Source: Kribbella jiaozuonensis
GTDB taxonomy: Bacteria; Actinomycetota; Actinomycetes; Propionibacteriales; Kribbellaceae
Assembly: GCF_005233875.1 (NCBI RefSeq)
Contig: NZ_SZPZ01000006.1
Span: 496,001-560,000 of the forward strand
DNA length: 64,000 bases
Direction: 5' to 3'
A program made the translations under genes and the position numbers. Below are positions 58,213-64,000 of this stretch, in pieces. Each line of letters starts with the position of its first letter. Within the stretch, counting starts at the first letter, position 1. The notes beneath the pieces were generated by a model. It had not been told where the DNA came from, ran no database searches, and saw only the letters and a program-made list of their open reading frames with translations.

Positions 58213-59729
58213 CAGTGGCGCGAGTCGACAACCTGACGGCTACCGCGGGCTCGGCGATTCTCGTGGACGGTGTCTCCTTCGAGGTCTTCGCCGGTGAGGT
58301 GACGGCGCTCGTCGGAGCGTCGGGATCGGGGAAGACGACCTCGGCGCTGGCGTTGCTCGGCGAGCACGGTGACGGCGTGCGGCTCGACGGGCGGGTCGAG
58401 GTAGCTGGTCAGGTGGTTGTCGACAGCAACGGACCCACCGCAGCGAACGTGCGCGGTCGGATGGTTGCCTACATGCCGCAGCACCCGGGCAGCGCACTCA
58501 ATCCGGCTCGACGGATCGGTACGACGCTGCGGGAGCTGGCGAAGCTTCACGACGGCGACGTCGAGGAAGCTGTCCGGGCCGCGCAGGTGCCGGGCGATCG
58601 CGCGACGTTGAGGAGGTTTCCGCATCAGTTTTCGGGCGGGCAGCGGCAGCGGGTGGCGTTGGCGCAGGCGCTGACCTGTGGGCCGAGGGTGCTGGTGCTC
58701 GACGAACCCAGCACCGGGCTGGACTCGATCACCCGCCTGCAACTGGTCCAGGAGCTCCACGAGCTGACCGAAGCCGGCCTAGGTGTGTTGTTGCTCAGTC
58801 ACGATCTCGAGCTGGTGCGCGCCCTCGCCACCCGGATCGTGGTCCTCGACGCCGGCCGCGTCATCGGCGACGTACTCCCGCCGTCCCCCGACCGGCCCGC
58901 GACGGGAACCTCCTCCGCCGGGCAGCCGTTGCTAGAGGCAATGAACCTGTCTGCTTCGCTGCGCCCGAGCGGGCGTGACGTCGTACTGCGTGATGTCACC
59001 CTCGACGTCCGCGCCGGCGCCTGCCTCGGCGTCGTCGGCCGCTCCGGCAGCGGCAAGACCACCCTGGCCCGCTGCCTCGCCGGCCTGCACGAGCGCCACA
59101 CCGGCCGCATCCTCCTCGACGGCGAGCCGCTCCCGGTCCTCCGCAACCGCACCCGCGAGCAGACCCGCCGCGTCCAGTACGTCTGGCAGGAGGTCCGCGG
59201 ATCCTTCGACGAACGCCGTCCCGTCGACCAGCAAGTAGCCCGTACGGCGCAACGCCTGCGCGGACTCGCGCCGGACCAGGCCCACGCCGAAGCCGTCGCC
59301 ACGCTCGCCCGCCTCGGCGTCGCCGCGATCACCGCGGCCCGCCCGCCGAGCCGGCTCTCCGGCGGCGAGCTCCAGCGCGCCGCCCTCGCCCGGGCTGTCC
59401 ACGCGAACCCCGACGTACTGATCTGCGATGAGATCACCACCGCCCTCGACGACCACGGCACGGCGCTCGTCCTCGACCTGCTGACCGAGCTGAAGGCCCG
59501 CGGTACGGCGCTGATCTGGATCGGCCACGACCTCGGTCTCGTCGCGGCCGTCGCGGATCAGGTCCTCGTCCTCGACGACGGCCGCGTGGTCGAACAAGGT
59601 CCGCCCGCGACCCTCACGACCGAACCACACCACGAATTGACCCGCCGGCTGGTAGCAGCCGCGCGGATCGGAAACCCGCACACTCCGCCCGTGCACACAA
59701 TCGACTCGAGGAGCGAACCGCGCCGATGA
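58209..59729 (+). CDS. Fused double-ATPase subunit of the ABC importer
   Basis: This 506-residue protein joins the DppD-like and DppF-like ATPases. Domain 1 has Walker A GASGSGKTT (36-44), signature FSGGQRQRVALAQAL and Walker B VLVLDEPSTGLD. Domain 2 has Walker A GRSGSGKTT (277-285), signature LSGGELQRAALARAV and Walker B VLICDEITTALD. Both sites look intact. Peptide/nickel and staphylopine importers usually have two separate ATPase genes. It powers uptake through the two permeases and overlaps the PLP-enzyme gene by 4 bases. Confidence 0.94.
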   Translation: MTVARVDNLTATAGSAILVDGVSFEVFAGEVTALVGASGSGKTTSALALLGEHGDGVRLDGRVEVAGQVVVDSNGPTAANVRGRMVAYMPQHPGSALNPARRIGTTLRELAKLHDGDVEEAVRAAQVPGDRATLRRFPHQFSGGQRQRVALAQALTCGPRVLVLDEPSTGLDSITRLQLVQELHELTEAGLGVLLLSHDLELVRALATRIVVLDAGRVIGDVLPPSPDRPATGTSSAGQPLLEAMNLSASLRPSGRDVVLRDVTLDVRAGACLGVVGRSGSGKTTLARCLAGLHERHTGRILLDGEPLPVLRNRTREQTRRVQYVWQEVRGSFDERRPVDQQVARTAQRLRGLAPDQAHAEAVATLARLGVAAITAARPPSRLSGGELQRAALARAVHANPDVLICDEITTALDDHGTALVLDLLTELKARGTALIWIGHDLGLVAAVADQVLVLDDGRVVEQGPPATLTTEPHHELTRRLVAAARIGNPHTPPVHTIDSRSEPRR

Positions 59730-60772
59730 CGCGACTGCACGACCACCTGGCGGAGGCCATCAAGGACCCTGACCCGATCCGGGTCGGGGACGATCTGATC
59801 TGCCTGCGGTTCGAAACCATGAAGGTGTACTCCGCGCTCGGCGCCGTACGCCACCTGCTCGAGACCGGACGGGTACGGCGTGGTGACACGCTGATCGACA
59901 GTTCGAGCGGGATCTACGCCCACGCGCTCGCGCTCGCCTGCCACCGGTACGGGATGAACTGCCACATCGTCGGCTCGACCACGGTCGACCGGACCCTGAA
60001 GATCCAGCTCGAGATCCTCGGCGCGACCGTCGAGCAGGTGCCGTCCTCGAACAATCTCCAACTCGACCAGAACCTCCGGGTACGCCGGATCGGGGAGATC
60101 CTGCGCGACAACCCGACGTACCACTGGATGCAGCAGTATCACGACGACATCCACTACCTCGGGTACCGCGCGGTCGCCGATCTCGTCGCGGAGGTGGTGC
60201 CGGACGGACCGCTCTGCCTGGTCGGCGGGGTCGGTACGGGCGCGTCGACCGGCGCGATCGCGGCGTACCTGCGGGAGCGTGGGCGGGACGTGAACCTGGT
60301 CGGCGTGCAGCCGTTCGGCAGCATCACGTTCGGGGCCGGGCACACGCAGGATCCGGACATGATCATCGCCGGGATCGGCAGCTCGATCGAGTTCCGCAAC
60401 GTGCGGCACGAGCTGTACGACCGGTTGCACTGGGTCTCGTTCGACTACGCGATGTCGGCGGCGGTGGATCTGCTCCGGACGTCCGGCGTGTTCGCCGGGC
60501 TGTCGGCAGGAGCGGCGTACCTGTCGGCGTTGTGGGAGCACGGCTGCGACCGCGGGCGGAAGCACGTCTTCCTGGCCGCGGACACCGGGACGCGGTACGT
60601 CGAGTCCGCTTTTGCCCGGCATGCCGAGGCGCGGCCGATGGCGTCGATGCGTCCGCTCGAGATCGACTCGCTGGACGAGCTCTCGGTGCCGTGGTCGGCG
60701 ATGTCGTGGGACCGCCGCGAGTCGGGACTGGCCCGCCATGAGGAGTTTCCATCTGCGACGCCGTCGCATTAG
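59726..60772 (+). CDS. Diverged cysteine-synthase-like PLP enzyme (fold type II)
   Basis: This is a 348-residue protein. LICLRFETMKVYSALGAV aligns with the substrate-lysine region of cysteine synthases, with Lys33 the likely PLP lysine. SSSGIYAHALALA (59-71) stands where T-S-G-N-T-G is expected, and GGVGTGASTGAIAAYL (167-182) is the PLP phosphate loop. The altered asparagine loop suggests a different amino-acid substrate from O-acetylserine. Similar enzymes (SbnA in staphyloferrin B, the EDDS pathway) join amino acids to build chelators. Overlap with the importer gene points to metallophore synthesis; the product is not known. Confidence 0.78.
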   Translation: MTRLHDHLAEAIKDPDPIRVGDDLICLRFETMKVYSALGAVRHLLETGRVRRGDTLIDSSSGIYAHALALACHRYGMNCHIVGSTTVDRTLKIQLEILGATVEQVPSSNNLQLDQNLRVRRIGEILRDNPTYHWMQQYHDDIHYLGYRAVADLVAEVVPDGPLCLVGGVGTGASTGAIAAYLRERGRDVNLVGVQPFGSITFGAGHTQDPDMIIAGIGSSIEFRNVRHELYDRLHWVSFDYAMSAAVDLLRTSGVFAGLSAGAAYLSALWEHGCDRGRKHVFLAADTGTRYVESAFARHAEARPMASMRPLEIDSLDELSVPWSAMSWDRRESGLARHEEFPSATPSH

Positions 60773-60798
60773 TCTCAACCTGTGAGTGGAGCTGCCCG

Positions 60799-61602
60799 AT
60801 GACTGTTGCTGACCTGACCGCGGCTGTTCTCGACGGCTCGTACGGCCGTTCGCCCGCAGAGTTCAACATCACCAGCGCTTTCTGGTTGCATCACACCACG
60901 CGGTTGCCGGGGGCTGAGGTCACCTATCGCAACTACTACGTGTTGTTGCGGGTCGGCGAGGTCTTCGGCGCCTGCTCGTTCGAGGCCGGGGAGTTGGATC
61001 CGTCGTACTGCGCGGACACGTCGGGCCGGACGCTGGCCGACGTACTGTCCTCGGACGACCCGCTCCCGGTGCGGATCGCCGCGCTCGACGCCTACCTGGC
61101 CGCGGTCGAGCCGCATCACACAGCTGCTCAGGCTGAGGAGATCGTCCTCCCGGCCGGTACTCCGGACGTCCGCGCGCGGGCTCGTGATGCCGTCGTGGCC
61201 AGTCTTCTCGATGTTGCTGACGGCACCAAAGTCGCGCTGATCGGGGTCGTCAACCCACTCGTCGACGCGATCACCGACCGCGGCGGCATCTGTCTCCCGT
61301 GCGACTTCAACCTCCGCGAGACCGCGTCCGGTCTGACCGTGTCGCGGGACATGATCGAGGTCGTGGACGCCGCCGACGCGGTTGTCGCCACCGGCATGAC
61401 CCTGTCCAACGGCAGCTTCGACGTACTCCTCACTCGTTGCCGCGAGCAATCGAAGCCGCTCGCGATCTACGCGCAGACCGGCAGCGCTGTCGCCCGTGCG
61501 TTCCTCGGCGACGGCGTGACCGCGCTGTCTGCCGAACCGTTCCCCTTCTCCCAGTTCAGCTCCCGCCCGAGCAGCCTCTACCGCTACAGGACGGATCTAT
61601 GA
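60799..61602 (+). CDS. DUF4213/DUF364 protein (putative heavy-metal chelation family)
   Basis: This 267-residue protein has an enolase-N-like DUF4213 half (about 15-105; FNITSAFWLHHTTRLPGAEV, SYCADTSGRTLADVL) and a Rossmann-like DUF364 half (about 140-260; KVALIGVVNPLVDAITDRGG, VVATGMTLSNGSFDVLL). The family name rests on structural work and gene context, not a proven reaction. Cys165 and Cys168-type residues (ICLPCDF) could bind metal. It sits 26 bases after the PLP enzyme and overlaps the exporter by 4. It may help build or load a metal chelate. Confidence 0.82.
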   Translation: MTVADLTAAVLDGSYGRSPAEFNITSAFWLHHTTRLPGAEVTYRNYYVLLRVGEVFGACSFEAGELDPSYCADTSGRTLADVLSSDDPLPVRIAALDAYLAAVEPHHTAAQAEEIVLPAGTPDVRARARDAVVASLLDVADGTKVALIGVVNPLVDAITDRGGICLPCDFNLRETASGLTVSRDMIEVVDAADAVVATGMTLSNGSFDVLLTRCREQSKPLAIYAQTGSAVARAFLGDGVTALSAEPFPFSQFSSRPSSLYRYRTDL

Positions 61603-62807
61603 GCACCTCGCAGAAACTGGCCGCCGAGGTCCCCGGCGATCTCCGGATGGCCAGGCGGCTCTGGCCGTTCCTGCTGGCCTCGACGGTGAGTCTGATCCCG
61701 TTCACGGTGTTCGGGATGTATCTGGTGCCGATCGCGGACACCGCGGGCGGGAGCGTGGCGGAGATCGGCGGCCTGCGCGGGCTCGGTGGGCTGGCGGCGC
61801 TGGCGGTCGGGGTCTCGCTGGCGCCGTTGATGGATCGGGTCGCACGGGAGTTGGTGGCCGCGGGTGGGCTCGCGTTGCTGGGGATCTCGGCCGCGTTAGG
61901 GGCTGTAGGCAACGTATTCGCGCTGGCGGCGTTCTGCCTGCTGATCGGTGCGTCGACCTCGATCCTGGCGCCGTCGATCGGGGCTGCGGCGGCGGATCGG
62001 TTCCGCTCGCCGGCGGCCGCGGGGCGGGCGGCGACGTTGGTGTCCGCAACGACGTCGGCGATGGCGATGCTGGCGGCTCCGGTGCTCGCCGTACCGGGGT
62101 TGATCTGGGGTTGGCGAGGCAACCTGCTCGCCGCCTCGGTGATCTCGGTCGCCCTGTCGGCCGCCTTCCTCTGGCGCGGACGCGGGCGCAAGTCGCCCCG
62201 GAGCAGGAACGAGCGGGTGAGCTACCTCGCGACGTACCGCGAGCTGGCCCGCGTCCCAGGTGCGCTTCCGCTGCTCGCAGTCGCCATGCTCCGGACCGCG
62301 GCCTTCATGGGGTACCTCGCGTATCTCGCCGCGTTCTACGACGACAAGTTCGACCTCGCTCCGGGCTGGTTCGCGCTGGTGTGGTCGCTGAGTGGCGCGT
62401 CGTTCTTCCTCGGCAATCTCTTCGCCGGGCGTTATCTCGCCACCGATCGCGCGTGGATCAGCCCGGAGAAGCTGCTCCTCGCCGGCATCGTCGTGGCGCT
62501 GATCGCGGTCGCGGCGTTCTACTTCTCGCCGACCCTGCCGCTCACGCTGCTGCTCACCGCTCTGATGGGCGCGAGCCACGCAACCGTCGCGGCCTGTGTC
62601 ACCACGCTCCTGGTCCGCCGCAGTGGCGACCTCCGCGGCTCGGCGCTCAGCGTCAACGCGGCCGGCATGAGCCTCGGTACGTTCCTCGGCGCCGCGATCG
62701 GCGGTCTGGGCCTCGGCCTCGGCGGCTACCCGGGTACGGCGCTCACCTTCGCCGCAATCACCCTCGTCGCGGTGCTCTTTGCCCTCAGAGTCCAGCGTCA
62801 GGAGTAG
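61599..62807 (+). CDS. MFS transporter, probable metallophore exporter
   Basis: This 402-residue polytopic protein has about twelve helices in two halves. The N-half has FLLASTVSLIPFTVFGMYLV and GLRGLGGLAALAVGVSLAPL; the C-half has FALVWSLSGASFFLGNLFAG and RGSALSVNAAGMSLGTFLGA. It resembles drug/siderophore exporters of the DHA1 type. As last gene of the Zur-boxed operon, next to biosynthetic genes, it probably exports the product, as CntE does for staphylopine. It overlaps DUF364 by 4 bases. Confidence 0.86.
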   Translation: MSTSQKLAAEVPGDLRMARRLWPFLLASTVSLIPFTVFGMYLVPIADTAGGSVAEIGGLRGLGGLAALAVGVSLAPLMDRVARELVAAGGLALLGISAALGAVGNVFALAAFCLLIGASTSILAPSIGAAAADRFRSPAAAGRAATLVSATTSAMAMLAAPVLAVPGLIWGWRGNLLAASVISVALSAAFLWRGRGRKSPRSRNERVSYLATYRELARVPGALPLLAVAMLRTAAFMGYLAYLAAFYDDKFDLAPGWFALVWSLSGASFFLGNLFAGRYLATDRAWISPEKLLLAGIVVALIAVAAFYFSPTLPLTLLLTALMGASHATVAACVTTLLVRRSGDLRGSALSVNAAGMSLGTFLGAAIGGLGLGLGGYPGTALTFAAITLVAVLFALRVQRQE

Positions 62808-62850
62808 GGGTCAGGATCGGGGGTTTTCCGGAGTCCGCACCGAGCCCCTC

Positions 62851-62861
62851 TCGATATATCG
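62851..62861. promoter_or_regulatory. Second CGATATATCG palindrome, before a DUF1707 gene
   Basis: TCGATATATCG includes the perfect 10-base core CGATATATCG (62852-62861), identical to the core of the PadR operator at 2012-2021. It ends 9 bases before ATG 62871, so it overlaps the expected -10/start region. Long outer arms like those at 1999-2033 are not present here. Confidence 0.55.
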
Positions 62862-62870
62862 TTCCGTCTT

Positions 62871-63548
62871 ATGGAGAATCTGCCCGACCGCCCGCACCCG
62901 CACGCGCACCTGCGGGCGTCCGACACCGATCGTGACCAGGTCGTCGACGTACTGCGGGATGCCCTGATGTCGGGGCGGTTGTCGCAGGACGAGCATGCCG
63001 AACGCCTCGAGCAGACGTTGCAGGCCAGGACTCTCGGCGAGCTCGAGCCGATCACCCGCGACCTCGTCGTACCGGGGCAGGCCGCGCCGGTGCCGCTGCC
63101 GGTGGCGCAGCCGTCGGTCTCCAACAGCCCGGTCCCGATCGAGGAGCCGGCCGACCCGAGCCAGAGCTTCGACACGATGGTGGCGATCTTCGGCGGCGGC
63201 GAGCGGACCGGTCGCTGGCGGGTGAAGCGGCGTACGAACGCGTTCGCGGTGTTCGGCGGGCACGATCTGGACATGACCAACGCGGTCTTCGAGGGCCGCG
63301 AGGTGACGATCTGGGCGTTCGCGGTGTTCGGCGGGATCGACATCACCGTTCCCGAAGGCGTCACGGTTCGCAACGAGGGCGTCGGGATCTTCGGCGGCTT
63401 CGGTGCCCGCGGCAGCGACGACCCGGACCCGAACGCGCCGACCGTCGTGGTGAAGGGCCTCGCGCTGTTCGGCGGCGTCGGCGGCCAGTCCTCGGCCAAG
63501 CGGCACGGCAAGAAGAACAAGGGCAAGGGTCACCACGAGCTGCACTAA
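62871..63548 (+). CDS. DUF1707 plus LiaF-like C-terminal domain protein
   Basis: This 225-residue soluble protein has an N-terminal DUF1707 module (about 14-66; LRASDTDRDQVVDVLRDALM, then SGRLSQDEHAERLEQTLQA). A short linker follows, then a beta-rich domain of repeated IFGG/VFGG turns (TMVAIFGGGERTGRW, AFAVFGGHDLDMTNAVF, GVGIFGGFG, ALFGGVGG). This domain resembles the cell-wall-active-antibiotics response (LiaF C-terminal) domain. No membrane helix is seen. It may sense or report envelope stress. The CGATATATCG palindrome upstream suggests PadR control. Confidence 0.85.
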   Translation: MENLPDRPHPHAHLRASDTDRDQVVDVLRDALMSGRLSQDEHAERLEQTLQARTLGELEPITRDLVVPGQAAPVPLPVAQPSVSNSPVPIEEPADPSQSFDTMVAIFGGGERTGRWRVKRRTNAFAVFGGHDLDMTNAVFEGREVTIWAFAVFGGIDITVPEGVTVRNEGVGIFGGFGARGSDDPDPNAPTVVVKGLALFGGVGGQSSAKRHGKKNKGKGHHELH

Positions 63549-63576
63549 TGCGGGTGCGGTCCGGGGCGCGGCCTCA

Positions 63577-63582
63577 TAGCCT
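63577..63582 (+). promoter_or_regulatory. -10 element for leaderless GNAT transcript (TAGCCT)
   Basis: TAGCCT ends 6 bases before ATG 63589, which has no clear Shine-Dalgarno site. Confidence 0.4.
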
Positions 63583-63588
63583 GCGGGC

Positions 63589-64000
63589 ATGAGCGACTTC
63601 GTCCCAGCCGACTTCGACGTGCCCCGGGAACTGATCACGCCACGCTTCCGGCTGGAACCGCTCGGGCCGGAGCACAACGTCCCGGATCATGCCGCGTGGA
63701 CGAGCAGCATCGAGCACATCCGTGCGACTCCGGGGTTCGGTGGCAGCTGGCCGCCGGTCGACGGGATGACGCTCGAGTCGAATCTCGCGGATCTGGAGCG
63801 GCACGCGGAGGACTTCGTTCAGCGGCGTGGCTTCACCTTCACGGTGATCGACACAGACGTGATCGGGTGCGTCTACATCTATCCGTCGCGCAAGGATCCG
63901 GGAGTCACCGACGTACGGTCGTGGGTGACCGCTGGCCGCGCCGAGCTGGACGTTCCGTTGTACGAGGCAGTCTCCAGTTGGCTGGCCGCGGACTGGCCGC
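63589..64000 (+). CDS. GNAT-family acetyltransferase, cut by the window end
   Basis: The first 137 codons are visible. The protein starts SDFVPADFDVPRELITPRFR, then LEPLGPEHNVPDHAAWTSSI, HAEDFVQRRGFTFTVIDTDV and IGCVYIYPSRKD. The early strand-helix layout and the TVIDTDVIGCVYIY strand pair fit a GNAT N-acetyltransferase of the type that also carries an N-terminal RFRLEPL strand. The acetyl-CoA loop would lie near or after the cut. No stop codon is reached in the window, so the length is unknown. Confidence 0.75.
   Translation, partial: MSDFVPADFDVPRELITPRFRLEPLGPEHNVPDHAAWTSSIEHIRATPGFGGSWPPVDGMTLESNLADLERHAEDFVQRRGFTFTVIDTDVIGCVYIYPSRKDPGVTDVRSWVTAGRAELDVPLYEAVSSWLAADWP

Overview
The window is high-GC actinobacterial chromosome, most likely Kribbella or a close relative in the Propionibacteriales. 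I infer this from the GC-rich codon use, PadR/DUF1707 and SigE-type sigma modules, eukaryote-type UTP-glucose-1-phosphate uridylyltransferase, SepX/GlpR, FurA-KatG, GuaB1 and monomeric isocitrate dehydrogenase. I see no rRNA, prophage, integrase, transposase or CRISPR array. There are two tRNA genes (Arg-CCT and Ala-CGC). The left edge cuts a PhzF-family gene and the right edge cuts a GNAT gene.

Layout. 1-6.9 kb: PhzF and VOC genes on a mirror-image divergent promoter, a PadR-DUF1707 operon, an LmeA-like lipid-binding protein, an epimerase, two overlapping PAP2 phosphatases, a RibD-like reductase and an ECF sigma factor with a SnoaL-like tail. 7-14.2 kb: arylsulfatase, DUF2252, MIP channel and HAD hydrolase on one strand, facing a ClC channel. 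14.3-19 kb: tRNA-Arg, a secreted S1 protease, a SigE-type sigma factor with a membrane META-domain partner, a TAP-type hydrolase and a lipoprotein. 19-33.5 kb: a small acidic protein, hydrolase, GNAT, MscL, SAF-domain and FmdB proteins, penicillin acylase, a folate-salvage operon, and the conserved UGPase-MoeA-MoaC-MoaB-GNAT-SepX block ending at tRNA-Ala.

33.7-45 kb: two TetR genes, each with an inverted-repeat operator and a divergent target gene; furA-katG; a two-gene module resembling toxin-antitoxin with an internally duplicated antitoxin; guaB1; a GAF-LuxR regulator; and a type 3 prolyl-tRNA synthetase. 45-54.9 kb: a secreted metallophosphoesterase, isocitrate dehydrogenase, pentapeptide-repeat protein, ROK kinase, a second SigE-type sigma/membrane-partner pair, a YcnI-CopC-CopD copper group and a MarR regulator.

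54.9-62.8 kb holds the most interesting system. A seven-gene, tightly overlapping operon encodes a Tat lipoprotein binding protein, two permeases, a fused double ATPase, a diverged cysteine-synthase-like PLP enzyme, a DUF4213/DUF364 protein and an MFS exporter. It starts next to a strong match to a Zur (zinc repressor) box. I read it as a candidate zinc-responsive metallophore system combining synthesis, export and re-uptake. The window closes with a second DUF1707 protein, whose promoter carries the same CGATATATCG core as the PadR operon 60 kb away.

Many genes here appear to be leaderless: a TANNNT-like -10 element lies 6-7 bases before the start codon. I used this, alongside Shine-Dalgarno matches, to choose starts. 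Family assignments rest on motifs and remembered family features; no database search was run.
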